Source: Bacteroidota bacterium
GTDB lineage: Bacteria; Bacteroidota; Bacteroidia; Chitinophagales; Chitinophagaceae
Direction: 5' to 3'
Assembly (NCBI GenBank): GCA_018268035.1
Contig: JAFDXI010000153.1
Span: 1-64,000 of the forward strand
Length of the DNA stretch: 64,000 nt
Part shown: positions 1 through 9,457 of the stretch, piece by piece
How the letters are laid out: every line of letters begins with the position of its first letter
Numbering within the stretch: position 1 is the first letter of the stretch
Position numbers and translations under genes: made by a program
Notes under the pieces: model-generated
Seen by the model: only the letters and a program-made list of their open reading frames with translations
Told to the model about the DNA's origin: nothing
The model's database searches: none

Positions 1-2
1 AA

Positions 3-125
3 ACATTATTGCTGAATAACCGGCACCTGGAGGATAACAACGAAGAAGCTAAGACAGTGATCTTTAACAAAAACGGTTATCTCGGAGAAACGGAGTATAA
101 TATTGAATTTTATGTAACGGAATAA
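3..125 (+). CDS. C-terminal end of an unidentified protein (cut by window edge)
   Basis: One frame is open from the left edge to a TAA stop at 123-125 and encodes about 40 residues ending in YNIEFYVTE. The other two forward frames stop within the first 18 bases, so this is the only reading that can continue a gene from outside the window. The peptide is polar, with an acidic stretch followed by alternating residues that suggest beta structure. No family is recognisable from so short a tail, and it could be chance. Confidence 0.4.
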   Translation, partial: TLLLNNRHLEDNNEEAKTVIFNKNGYLGETEYNIEFYVTE

Positions 126-538
126 AATGAGTTTGGCAACAATAATATGTCAAATGGTGTCATAGAATAACAAATATGAGTACCGAAGATTTGTCGCATA
201 AAAATGTTTGGATTGGCTTAAATATATTGTGGCTATGATGTAGAAAAATTCACAAGTATTATGTGACATACAGGGTTTGAATTTTTCCAACTGATGATTA
301 ATTTGATAATCATTTCACCCTTTCAGGGTTTGAATAATTTTCGGCGAAGATGTTTCTGTCGTGGCCTCTATTTTTTTACTTAGAAAAAAAACATACATGA
401 AATCATAGTTTTCCAACTAAAAATGATAACCCTTTGCTTTTCATGACCTCACCTGCCTATGGCGGACTTAAAACCATTACTGGCAAAGGGTTTCAGCTAT
501 TTTAAACAATTTTAATCGAACAATAATGACATGAAATA
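126..538. other. Intergenic region with short inverted repeats and one copy of a dispersed repeat
   Basis: No credible gene is visible. The stretch is AT-rich. It holds two copies of CAGGGTTTGAAT (near 270 and 324), the second forming a small palindrome ACCCT-TTC-AGGGT at 317-329. Its right part is one copy of the dispersed repeat listed separately at 416-517. Confidence 0.6.
416..517 (+). repeat. Dispersed repeat with inverted ends, copy 1
   Basis: About 102 nt match 54948-55049 without gaps; over the 90 nt from 428 I count about 10 differences. The core begins AACCCTTTGC (428-437) and ends with its exact reverse complement GCAAAGGGTT (483-492). It could fold into a hairpin or represent a tiny inverted-repeat element. 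It ends about 20 nt beyond the 3' end of the OPT transporter gene. It encodes nothing visible. A REP-like or MITE-like nature is inferred. Confidence 0.75.
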
Positions 539-2599
539 TTAAATCACATCATGTTTCTTCATCCCCATCCTGTACAACATCACTGAAAGCACAACAAAAA
601 ATGCAACTCCCATCAATTGATAAATGTCATCACCCATTGATTTCACCAATGATGGTTCGAGATTTATCTTCTCCAGATTTGCAGCCATACTCTCACTCCC
701 CGCTGTCAGCAAGGCAACAATAACACCAGCTAAAGCGCCACCGGCCACTAAACCAGTTGCAAATAAATTTCCTTTGCCTAAATCATCTTCTGTAACCGTC
801 TCACCTTTTCTTTTTTTGCGCCAGTCAACCAAACCGCGAATAGCGCCACCACAAAATATAGGTAACGTTGTGCTCAATGGAAGATACGCGCCTACTGCAA
901 AACTCAAAGAATTTACTCCACACAATTCCATCACCACAGCTAATGCAACACCTACAAAAACAAATTGCCAGTCAAGGTTGAATGATAAAATTCCTTTTAT
1001 CAATGTTGCCATTAATGTAGCCTGCGGCCCTGGAAATTTATCTGTGCCGATTGCATGTGTATAACCTTGTGCCAGCATATCTGCAGTTGGTTTATCCAAA
1101 ACTTTTATTGTGATACCAATAACAAATGAAGAAACAATGGCACCAATAAATAATGATAATTGTTGATTGCGTGGTGTTGCGCCAATCAAAAATCCCGTCT
1201 TTAAATCCTGTGATGTTGCACCTGCATTTGCAGCAGCAATACAAATCATACCACCAACTACCAACACCATTGGTTCATAAGTTTTGCCACTCCAGCCAAT
1301 ACCGATAAACACAAGGCAGGTACTCATTACCGTAGCAATCGTCATACCACTGATCGGGTTGTTGCTTGAGCCAATGATACCCACAATACGCGATGAAACT
1401 GTTACGAAAAATGCGCCGAATATAACTACCAATATTCCCAATAATAATTTACTTCCTATTGAGTCGCCGGGTATCATGGGTATGAATGCCATTAATATAA
1501 CAAGCGCAATACTGCCAAACAAAACAACTTTCAGGTTAAGGTCTTTTTCTGTGCGAATTTGTGTGTTGCCTGATTTACGGTCTTTGATTGAGCCAATGCT
1601 TTCTTTAAATGAGGATATGATGGTAGGAATTGTTTTCATCAATGTTATAAACCCGCCTGCTGCTACTGCACCCGCACCAATCTGCCGCACATAAGCACGA
1701 TAGATAGCAGCAGCAGTATCGTTAAATAAATGTGTAGCCGGGTTCCATCCGCCGGGACCACCTGCTGTGTTTAAATCTTTCAGATAACCAAGTTTGATTA
1801 ACTGAGAAGCAATGATAGTCTGATCATGAATTAAAGTAGCGAGCAAAGGATTAAACACCAGCCAGCTCAATACACCACCTGCTACCAATGCGCCAGCAAT
1901 CCGAGGGCCGATGATGTAACCAACACCAAGATATTCAGGTGTTATTTCACCGCTGATTTTTGCTGCAGGAAAATATTTATTAGTGAGTTGAGTGGTATAA
2001 TCAGGAACGTCTTTTATGATATGCAATACTTTTTGAAGAAAGGCATACAACATTGCAATACCTAACCCAACGAATGCCGTCTTTGCGATGTCACCACCTT
2101 TTTCACCGGCTTTTAAAACAGAAGCACAGGCAGTGCCTTCAGGATATGGAAGTGTGGCATGTTCTTTTACAATTAATGAACGACGCAATGGTATCATCAT
2201 TAACGTTCCCAACAAACCACCAAAGATGGCCAAGATTAAAATGGTCATGTAGTTGAAGAAGTCTGCACCAACACTCTGACCGTTAACCATTGACAGAAAT
2301 AAAAAGCCGGGCAAAGTAAATGCAACCCCACTGGCGATGCTTTCACTGGCAGAGCCAGTGGTTTGTATAATATTATTTTCAAGAATAGTTGTCTTTAATA
2401 ATTTTCTGCCAATGGTGATGGCAATTACAGCAATAGGTATGGATGCACTTACTGTTAACCCTGCTTTTAAAGCGAGGTAAACATTAGCAGCACCAAATAA
2501 ACAACCCATGATGCAACCCATCACTACAGACTTAACAGTAAATTCTTTCATACGCATTTCTGGCGCAATAAATGGCTTATATGATGTTGGTTCCGGCAT
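539..2599 (-). CDS. OPT-family oligopeptide/metal-chelate transporter
   Basis: The 686-residue protein is an integral inner-membrane transporter of the OPT superfamily, whose members import oligopeptides or metal chelates by proton coupling. Hydrophobic segments run almost end to end, about 15 of them. The region EHATLPYPEGTACASVLKAG (about 147-166) and the segment SSNNPISGMTIATV (about 413-426) are typical of the bacterial OPT subgroup. Length fits the bacterial family (about 600-700). The start MPEPTSYKPF lies 18 nt after a predicted promoter. The gene stands alone, so the substrate cannot be assigned. Confidence 0.9.
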   Translation of the reverse strand: MPEPTSYKPFIAPEMRMKEFTVKSVVMGCIMGCLFGAANVYLALKAGLTVSASIPIAVIAITIGRKLLKTTILENNIIQTTGSASESIASGVAFTLPGFLFLSMVNGQSVGADFFNYMTILILAIFGGLLGTLMMIPLRRSLIVKEHATLPYPEGTACASVLKAGEKGGDIAKTAFVGLGIAMLYAFLQKVLHIIKDVPDYTTQLTNKYFPAAKISGEITPEYLGVGYIIGPRIAGALVAGGVLSWLVFNPLLATLIHDQTIIASQLIKLGYLKDLNTAGGPGGWNPATHLFNDTAAAIYRAYVRQIGAGAVAAGGFITLMKTIPTIISSFKESIGSIKDRKSGNTQIRTEKDLNLKVVLFGSIALVILMAFIPMIPGDSIGSKLLLGILVVIFGAFFVTVSSRIVGIIGSSNNPISGMTIATVMSTCLVFIGIGWSGKTYEPMVLVVGGMICIAAANAGATSQDLKTGFLIGATPRNQQLSLFIGAIVSSFVIGITIKVLDKPTADMLAQGYTHAIGTDKFPGPQATLMATLIKGILSFNLDWQFVFVGVALAVVMELCGVNSLSFAVGAYLPLSTTLPIFCGGAIRGLVDWRKKRKGETVTEDDLGKGNLFATGLVAGGALAGVIVALLTAGSESMAANLEKINLEPSLVKSMGDDIYQLMGVAFFVVLSVMLYRMGMKKHDVI

Positions 2600-2616
2600 A
2601 AGTTTTCGTTAGGCGC

Positions 2617-2646
2617 CAAATGTAATTAATCAGTATTGTATATCAA
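2617..2646 (-). promoter_or_regulatory. Predicted Bacteroidota promoter for the OPT transporter
   Basis: On the minus strand TACATTTG (2624 to 2617) matches the TAnnTTTG -7 box exactly. A TTG (2646 to 2644) lies 19 nt upstream as the -33 box. Transcription would begin about a dozen bases before the start codon at 2599. Confidence 0.55.
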
Positions 2647-2826
2647 CATTGATTCTAAAAATATCTGTTGGTCTTTTCTATTCAATATTTCAATATGATA
2701 TGCCATACAGGCTGATCCTTTATTTCATTGCTTCAACCACGCTTACAAAAACAATGTATTTTAAAATATTTGTAACCATTTTAAAACTCATCAACTCTAT
2801 AAAACATAACCATAAAAATTATTTAT

Positions 2827-3525
2827 ATGAAAAAGTTTATCTCTTCTCCAGTTGAGACACAGGCCAACATTGGATACCAGCCAATATCACAGATGATGCA
2901 TAACATTTTCTTTATTGTCGCCATATTTATTTCATGTATATTATTTCTGTCATCGTGCGACAAAGACAGTTCCACACCTGCAAACAGCACAGTTTATGCC
3001 ACATTGCAGGCTAATATGCGGCAATTGTGGGGAGAACACATGCAATGGACTTACAATACTATTGATGCATTTTATCACAACTCAAATGAATTGCAACCAA
3101 CATTAGACAGGCTCCTTGCCAATCAGCAGGATATTGGTGATGCAATTATGCCTTATTATGGACAGGTGGCAGGTGATACATTAACCAGTTTATTGACAGA
3201 TCATATCAATCTTGCTGTTCCTGTTCTTTCTGCAGCACAAAGTGGTGACCAGGCAGCATTAGATCTTGCACTTGCAAACTGGAATGCTAATGCAGATGCC
3301 ATCGCAGATTTTCTTTCATCAGCCAATCCTGACAACTGGAATAAGGCTGATATGGAATCAATGATGGAAGAACATATCACAACTACAACCACTTATGCAG
3401 TTGATCTCCTCAACAATAATTTTGATCAGGCAATTGTGGATTTTGGAAAAGCCTATGACCACATGATGATGATGGCAGACATGCTTACTGATGGTATTGC
3501 CAAACAATTCCCGGATAAATTTTAA
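2827..3525 (+). CDS. Helical lipoprotein with conserved histidines, uncharacterised family
   Basis: The protein has 232 residues. A hydrophobic segment (about 26-43) ends in the lipobox LSSC (Cys44), so the mature part is probably a membrane-anchored lipoprotein. The mature part is nearly all helix and shows His-containing helices: LWGEHMQW, LLTDHINLA, MMEEHITT and KAYDHMMMMADML, ending GIAKQFPDKF. I recall close counterparts in Bacillus and other Firmicutes, often labelled glycosyltransferase or acetylglutamate kinase; nothing in the sequence supports those names. The His and Glu residues could form a metal or cofactor site in a four-helix bundle (inference). The 24 residues before the hydrophobic segment are long for a signal peptide, so ATG 2893 or 2896 is an alternative start. 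Confidence 0.75.
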   Translation: MKKFISSPVETQANIGYQPISQMMHNIFFIVAIFISCILFLSSCDKDSSTPANSTVYATLQANMRQLWGEHMQWTYNTIDAFYHNSNELQPTLDRLLANQQDIGDAIMPYYGQVAGDTLTSLLTDHINLAVPVLSAAQSGDQAALDLALANWNANADAIADFLSSANPDNWNKADMESMMEEHITTTTTYAVDLLNNNFDQAIVDFGKAYDHMMMMADMLTDGIAKQFPDKF

Positions 3526-3545
3526 AACAGATTTAAAACAATATC

Positions 3546-3578
3546 TTTTGCCGCCGATTTTATTCAGCGGCAAAATTT
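3546..3578 (+). terminator. Intrinsic terminator after the helical lipoprotein gene
   Basis: A perfect 9-bp inverted repeat, TTTTGCCGC (3546-3554) and GCGGCAAAA (3567-3575), lies 20 nt after the stop codon and is followed by a short T-rich run. Confidence 0.7.
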
Positions 3579-4046
3579 GTTATTCATCCATTTTGATTTT
3601 ATTTTTTAATTGTTTATCCAACTAATATTAAATTATATGACTACGCATTTAATATTTTTTATTCAGGCATTTCATTTTTTTAGGAAACAAAAAATAGTAC
3701 CCTAAAATGAATTTTATTTCAATCACCTCGTTCATCTTAAACAGATGTTACTTTCTATATTAATCCGGAAACTATTTTTATTAAAAAATTTTGTTTGAAG
3801 AATTTTCAATGCATAGTTAATAATGATTAAAGAGAAGCTTATCATTACTTCACATCATGAAGTTTTATTTTTTATGACAGGTATTCAGTGATTAATTAAT
3901 CTTTAATATATTTGGACACTGTGTACCCTACGGAAAAAGTGATTGTTGCCAAATATTTTTAAAGCGCTGCCTTTTTCACACAATGCTACACATCGTTGCT
4001 ACCATAAAAACCCATTATTAATTTTTTCTTTTAAAATGCATTTGAA
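3579..4046. other. AT-rich intergenic region
   Basis: I see no gene here. TATATTTG at 3907-3914 fits a TAnnTTTG -7 box but has no matching -33 box, and it would leave a leader of over 100 nt before 4047. Otherwise the stretch shows only AT-rich sequence. Confidence 0.5.
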
Positions 4047-4637
4047 ATGGAAGGAAAAACATTTTCAGCAGGCAGGTTTACTTATACTATGTACCACGAT
4101 AGAGGTAAAGTAGTAGGGAAAGATAAAAACCTTGAAACTGTAGTTTCAGGAGGTGGTGGAGGTGGTGGTAATTATCAGGGCACAGGTGGTAATACTCCGG
4201 TTTCAATAACCTCAAGAACTTATGTGCATGATAAAATTTATTTGCAAAAACCGGATGGAAAAGAACGCGCTGTTGAAGTAACAAATTGGGATGTTGCCTG
4301 CAGAGAAGGAAATGATGTATTGGTCACCTGGATAGTTAAACAAGGTAAAGATGGTGGCCCTTATGTTGCATTGAAAAATTTCACCATGGATAGTCAAATC
4401 ATTGGCAAGTCTGCAATTATAGACCTGGCTAATCACCACTTGATTAAAAACCCTCTTATATCATTTTCCATTGGTCTCGTTTTATGTTTTGTTTTTTATT
4501 TTTTAGCTGGAGAGAATATGGTGTATGTAGGAATTGTAGCCATGATTGCTTATGAAATTTTTATTTCAATACAAAGTAGCAAAGCAGGTACTGTCATTAC
4601 CAAACAGGTACAACAATTTTTTGATGCACAGCAATGA
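4047..4637 (+). CDS. Uncharacterised membrane protein with glycine tract
   Basis: The protein has 196 residues and no recognised family. The N-terminal half is soluble and beta-rich, interrupted by a run of seven glycines (about 35-41), and contains a WDVACREGNDVLVTWIV segment. Two closely spaced hydrophobic segments (about 137-153 and 157-174) form a membrane hairpin near the C-terminus, followed by a short polar tail ending QVQQFFDAQQ. There is no signal peptide, so the N-domain probably faces the cytoplasm. Codon use resembles its neighbours. The gene stands alone; no function is proposed. Confidence 0.75.
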   Translation: MEGKTFSAGRFTYTMYHDRGKVVGKDKNLETVVSGGGGGGGNYQGTGGNTPVSITSRTYVHDKIYLQKPDGKERAVEVTNWDVACREGNDVLVTWIVKQGKDGGPYVALKNFTMDSQIIGKSAIIDLANHHLIKNPLISFSIGLVLCFVFYFLAGENMVYVGIVAMIAYEIFISIQSSKAGTVITKQVQQFFDAQQ

Positions 4638-4986
4638 AAATTTATTTAATGCTGATTGAAGAATATTGCATTCAACTCTTTTCAATCATTTCTGAATAAG
4701 ACTGGAAAGTAAACAGATGAATATGTGCTTAATTATTTTTTATTCATAAATGCTTTTGGCATTAAAATAATGATGCAACTTTTCTTAAGTTCATCAATCT
4801 GTTTTTTCTTTGGTACATTTTTTTCATTTGAATAAAGAATTTTCTCACTAACCTAAGATTGAAATTCAACTGAAATCACCCGGCCTTCAACTGCATATAA
4901 TTTCAAAATGAAAAGATAATATTCAGTTAATCTACGCTTAACATTCAGATAATATACGCCAATGAATTTTGCCGGAAATTTAAAAA
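4638..4986. other. AT-rich intergenic region before the TonB receptor
   Basis: No open frame of useful length, RNA gene or convincing promoter is visible. It probably contains the upstream control region of the receptor operon. Confidence 0.5.
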
Positions 4987-7800
4987 ATGATTAACCGTCT
5001 ATTATTAACCCTATCCATTTTTCTGTTTGGTTTTATTTCAGTTACCTATTCACAGGCTTTACTATTATCAGGAAAAATAGTAAACAATAAAAACGAGCCC
5101 ATTCCTGGTGTGACAATAATTATAACAGATAACAAGGCTGCAGCAATCAGCGATGTGGATGGCAGGTATTCATTGAGCCTTTTATCTAATAAAAAATATG
5201 AGCTCAAATTTTCATCCATCGGATATATCACAAAAACCATAACAGATGTCGAAGTCATCACAGATAAGGTCAATGAATTAAATGTAATGCTGATGGATTC
5301 AAGCAGGAATCTTGATGCAGTTGTTGTTCAATCAAATCGTTCATCTGCAAAGAAGGAATCAATTGCATCATTAATTTCTTTTCAAAAAAATACAAGCACA
5401 GTAGCTTCTGTTATCTCTGCAGAAGCCATTCGCAGGTCACCGGATAAAAATACAAGCGAAGCATTAAAAAGGGTGCCAGGCACATCCATCCAGGAAGGCA
5501 AATATCTTATAGTGCGCGGTCTTGCTGACAGGTATAACCAGGCTATGTTAAATGGTGTTTTACTTTCCAGTACAGAACCAGACAGAAAAACATTTTCATT
5601 TGACATTTTCCCGGCTGCAATGATTGATAATATCATTATCAATAAAACTTTTGCTCCGGAAAATCCGGGAGAATGGGCAGGTGGTCTGGTGCAGGTAAAT
5701 ACAAAAGACATTCCCACTACCGGTTTTTTTAAAGTAGAGATTGGAACCAATTTTAATACAAATACAATTGGTAAAGATTTTTATACTACACCCGGCAGCC
5801 CAACCGACTGGTTAGGATTTGATGATGGAACAAGAGCTTTGCCTGATGGTATGCCTACCAAAAATGCCTTTGCTCAATTAAGCCCATCACAAAAAATTGA
5901 TTTTGGAAAACAAATCGCTGCTGATAAATGGTCGGTCAATCCACAAAATAGTCCAATGTCAACCTTAGGAGAAATCTTTCAGGCAAGTGGTGGATTTAAG
6001 ACAAGTGTTTTAAAAAAAGAAATTGGCGGAGTCATTGCAGTTACATATAACAGGAGTATAAGGAACACCTATTACGTCAACAAATTTTATAGCATACTTG
6101 ATTCTAAAGCTTATGACAACTTTGATTATTATAACAATAAATATTCGCAGGAAGTATTGGGTGGTGTGCTTGCAAACTTTTCAATAAAACTCAATGCTGA
6201 CAACAGGATATCTTTTAAAAATATTTTAAACATCAACAATGCAAATGATGTTACATTAAGAACAGGAAAAGATTTTGAAGCCAATTCGCAGTATGGTGAA
6301 AATATAAGGGCAAGAGAATTAAAGTTCAGAACCAATACTTTCTTCAATACCATTTTAAGTGGTGAGCATAATTTAAAAATTACAGGAACCAAGCTCAACT
6401 GGTTTGGCAGCTTTAATATTCTCGACCAATACATCCCGCTTCAAAGGAGGTTACAATATAACCAGGACCCAACAATAATAAATGCTCCATACCTGGCTTT
6501 ACTTTCCAATACGTATTCTCAAAAATCAGGCAGCATTTTATATTCAATGCTTTCAGATTATATCTATAGCGCCGGAGGTGATGTCACACAGAAATTCCGA
6601 TTATTTTCAAAAGCGCAAACGATCAAAGGCGGATATCTTTTACAGATCAAAGACAGGTTGTATGATTCCCGTCCGTTTGCGATCAATTTGCCATCAGATA
6701 ATCCAACACTAAGGGCATTAGATGAAGATCATATTTTTTCTGAAGAAAATTTTGGTACTGAAGATAATAAGTTTGGTTTCGGAGAATTGGCAGGCAACCA
6801 ATTCAGGTATTTAGCTAATTCAATTCTCAATGCGGGATATCTTCAATTTGACAATTCATTCACTAACTGGCTGAGAGTAGTCTGGGGAGCCCGTTATGAA
6901 AACTTTGATCAATTGATTGGAAGTGTAAGGCCAACTGATGACAGGTATTTACACACAAGGGTTGGTGATCTTTTACCCTCCATGAATATCACTTTCAAAT
7001 TAAACAATTCAAATAATATCAGGCTTGCCGGTTCTCAAACCCTGGTAAGGCCAGAGTTCAGGGAGTTATCCAATATTGCATTTTATGATTTTGAAGTAGG
7101 GGCTACTTTCATGGGAAGCAAAACACTTATAAGAACAAAAATTACCAACTTTGATTTACGTTATGAAAATTATCCAAGGGCTGGTGAAGTTTTTACATTT
7201 GGTATTTTTTATAAGTACTTCGCCAATCCCATAGAGTTAAAATTTAATCAGTCGGGTGCGGGTTCCAGTAATACTTTTAATTATGTAAATGCAACATCAG
7301 CAAAAAGCTATGGCGCAGAATTAGAATTCAGGAAAAAACTGGATTTCTTTCAGCCACTCAGGAATTTTACCCTGCAGGGAAATTTTTCCTATATCTATAA
7401 CCGCGTAAGGTTTGAGAATGAAGACCTCGACAGGCCCATGCAGGGCCAGTCTCCTTACCTGATTAATGCAGGGCTTCAATATGATCTGGAGAAAATAGGG
7501 CTTAACACTACAGCATTGTTTAATGTGATTGGCCGCCGCATTTTATATGTAGGCAATGAAGAAGTGCCTGCCATCTGGGAAGCACCGAGGCCTCTGCTCG
7601 ATTTACAAGTTGCAAAAAAAGTTCTAAAAAACAAAGGCGAGTTCAAATTGAATATTTCAGATATTCTGAATCAGACAGCAAAATTTTATCACGACCTGAA
7701 TAATGATAAAAAATTTACGAATACCAAAGTAGATGCATTGGCATTAACCAGGAAATACGGAACAAACATTTCAATAACATTTAGCTATTCAATCAAATAA
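4987..7800 (+). CDS. TonB-dependent outer-membrane receptor with carboxypeptidase-like N-domain
   Basis: The 937-residue outer-membrane receptor moves a bound ligand into the periplasm using TonB energy. A signal peptide (about 1-23, ending TYSQA) is followed by a carboxypeptidase-regulatory-like domain (about 26-100; GKIVNNKNEPIPGVTIII, DVDGRYSLSL). The plug domain (about 125-250) has VPGTSIQEGKYLIVRGLADR and a region where TFAPENPGEWAGG precedes LVQVNTKD. The rest is beta-barrel, ending ISITFSYSIK. The next gene, 23 nt downstream, is a beta-helix lipoprotein, not a SusD homologue, so this is not a standard SusCD pair. The ligand is unknown. Confidence 0.9.
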   Translation: MINRLLLTLSIFLFGFISVTYSQALLLSGKIVNNKNEPIPGVTIIITDNKAAAISDVDGRYSLSLLSNKKYELKFSSIGYITKTITDVEVITDKVNELNVMLMDSSRNLDAVVVQSNRSSAKKESIASLISFQKNTSTVASVISAEAIRRSPDKNTSEALKRVPGTSIQEGKYLIVRGLADRYNQAMLNGVLLSSTEPDRKTFSFDIFPAAMIDNIIINKTFAPENPGEWAGGLVQVNTKDIPTTGFFKVEIGTNFNTNTIGKDFYTTPGSPTDWLGFDDGTRALPDGMPTKNAFAQLSPSQKIDFGKQIAADKWSVNPQNSPMSTLGEIFQASGGFKTSVLKKEIGGVIAVTYNRSIRNTYYVNKFYSILDSKAYDNFDYYNNKYSQEVLGGVLANFSIKLNADNRISFKNILNINNANDVTLRTGKDFEANSQYGENIRARELKFRTNTFFNTILSGEHNLKITGTKLNWFGSFNILDQYIPLQRRLQYNQDPTIINAPYLALLSNTYSQKSGSILYSMLSDYIYSAGGDVTQKFRLFSKAQTIKGGYLLQIKDRLYDSRPFAINLPSDNPTLRALDEDHIFSEENFGTEDNKFGFGELAGNQFRYLANSILNAGYLQFDNSFTNWLRVVWGARYENFDQLIGSVRPTDDRYLHTRVGDLLPSMNITFKLNNSNNIRLAGSQTLVRPEFRELSNIAFYDFEVGATFMGSKTLIRTKITNFDLRYENYPRAGEVFTFGIFYKYFANPIELKFNQSGAGSSNTFNYVNATSAKSYGAELEFRKKLDFFQPLRNFTLQGNFSYIYNRVRFENEDLDRPMQGQSPYLINAGLQYDLEKIGLNTTALFNVIGRRILYVGNEEVPAIWEAPRPLLDLQVAKKVLKNKGEFKLNISDILNQTAKFYHDLNNDKKFTNTKVDALALTRKYGTNISITFSYSIK

Positions 7801-7823
7801 ATTAATAAAAACAAAAAACAAAT

Positions 7824-9233
7824 ATGAAAAAGTTTTTAGCATTAGCCGGTTTAATTACCTTATTCGCAAATGCCTGTAGGAAAATAGAGATGGACAACTA
7901 TATAATTGGTGATGGAAATGGTGGAGGTGCTGATTCTAATCAAAGTACTTTACTGGAAGGTAAAATCACCTCAGACAGAACATTAAAATCAAATCTCGTT
8001 TATAAATTAAGAGGAATTGTGTATGTAACAGGTGGCGCAAAACTTATTATTGAACCAGGAACAATTATTATGGGTGAAAGCGCATCCAAAGGTTCGCTTG
8101 TTATTACAAAGGGCAGCCAGATTATTGCTGATGGTACAAAAGAAAACCCAATTGTTTTTACTTCAGATGCAGCAACACCAAAACGCGGAGACTGGGGAGG
8201 CGTTGTTATTTGTGGTAATGCCAAAACAAATGCATCATTCAATGGACAATCCGGTATTGGCCAGGTGGAAGGTGGAGTAAATAATGGAGAAGGTTTAGGT
8301 TTATATGGTGGTACAGATGATAATGACAACTCAGGCATTTTGAGATATGTGAGAATAGAATATGCCGGTTATGCCTACCTGCCGGATAACGAATTGAATG
8401 GTTTAACGCTGGCAGGTGTAGGCAGTGGCACTACTGTTGACTACGTGGAAATTTATAAAGCCAATGATGATGCCATTGAATGTTTTGGTGGCAATGTAAA
8501 CCTGAAACACACAATTTTTATAAGCACGCTTGACGACGACTTCGATACAGATAACGGATACAGCGGCAAAGTGCAGTTTGGAATCATCATGCGTGATTCA
8601 TCCATCGCCGATATCTCCAAATCAGAATCATGGGAAAGTGATAATGATGCCAATGGCAGTGCACTGCTGCCACAGACAAGCGCAGTGTATAGTAACATCA
8701 CTGTTATTGGCCCGAGGGCAACAACAGCAAATATTGGCAACAGCCTTTTTCTTGCCGGCGCACAGATCAGGAGAAATTCTTCCATATCCATTTTTAATTC
8801 AGTAATACTTGGTTATCCAACAGGCATCCTCATAGATGCAAGCAAAGGCATACCAACAGATAATAATATCCGGTTAAATACATTGATGATACAAAATACA
8901 TTTGTTGCAGGTTGCGTAAATGCTGTTGATTATGCAGCAAACCCCACACCAACAGGATGGATTGTTGATTCAGCAATTGCATGGTTTAATTCGCCAGATT
9001 TTGGCAATAAAACATTTTCTACGGTTGACCAGCTTCAACTAACGGCAGCGTTTAATTATCTCAATCCCGATTTTACACCAATGGCCGGTTCACCGTTACT
9101 TAATGCAGCCAGCTTTAGCAATACAAAGCTCCAGGGATTTACAACGGTAGATTATGTGGGTGCAGTAGGCCCGGCGGGTTCTGAAGATGCAGACTGGTGG
9201 AAAGGATGGAGCATACTGGATTTGAATTTATAA
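7824..9233 (+). CDS. Beta-helix lipoprotein paired with the TonB receptor
   Basis: The protein has 469 residues. The signal peptide ends in lipobox FANAC (Cys18), followed by an acidic, Gly-rich linker. The body has short repeated beta strands with Gly, Asn and Asp turns (LIIEPGTIIMGESASKGS, IVFTSDAATPKRGDWGGVVI, LRYVRIEYAG), the pattern of a right-handed parallel beta-helix. Related Bacteroidota proteins are commonly left as hypothetical. It sits 23 nt after the receptor gene and is followed by a terminator, so the two form an operon. It probably lies on the cell surface as a ligand-binding or processing partner (inference). No polysaccharide-lyase active site is recognisable. Confidence 0.8.
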   Translation: MKKFLALAGLITLFANACRKIEMDNYIIGDGNGGGADSNQSTLLEGKITSDRTLKSNLVYKLRGIVYVTGGAKLIIEPGTIIMGESASKGSLVITKGSQIIADGTKENPIVFTSDAATPKRGDWGGVVICGNAKTNASFNGQSGIGQVEGGVNNGEGLGLYGGTDDNDNSGILRYVRIEYAGYAYLPDNELNGLTLAGVGSGTTVDYVEIYKANDDAIECFGGNVNLKHTIFISTLDDDFDTDNGYSGKVQFGIIMRDSSIADISKSESWESDNDANGSALLPQTSAVYSNITVIGPRATTANIGNSLFLAGAQIRRNSSISIFNSVILGYPTGILIDASKGIPTDNNIRLNTLMIQNTFVAGCVNAVDYAANPTPTGWIVDSAIAWFNSPDFGNKTFSTVDQLQLTAAFNYLNPDFTPMAGSPLLNAASFSNTKLQGFTTVDYVGAVGPAGSEDADWWKGWSILDLNL

Positions 9234-9360
9234 AGAACCAGTTTGAAAAAGTCATAAAGGCAAATATATTGTTGAGAAAATTTTCATGGAATCAAATCAT
9301 TTCTGAAATAAACAATGTGATTTGTTAGTAGATTCAAATTCAATTTGAAAACTATAAAAT

Positions 9361-9392
9361 ATTAAGTGGCGGTTATTCAGCCACTTAATTTT
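9361..9392 (+). terminator. Terminator of the receptor/beta-helix operon
   Basis: A perfect 10-bp stem, ATTAAGTGGC (9361-9370) and GCCACTTAAT (9380-9389), has a 9-nt loop and is followed by TTTAG. It lies between two convergent genes and may work in both directions. Confidence 0.7.
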
Positions 9393-9457
9393 AGTTTAAA
9401 TCAGACAAGAAATGCTTCTTCAAAAACCGGGATTAAAAAACAACTGATGCTTTTGTT

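Noticed and set aside
271-336. Repeated CAGGGTTTGAAT considered as a CRISPR repeat
   Set aside because: Only two copies are present, with no third unit, no regular spacer series and no cas genes.
624-1064. 146-residue plus-strand frame inside the OPT transporter gene
   Set aside because: It is antisense to a well-conserved transporter and has no recognisable motif; it reflects stop-poor complementary sequence.
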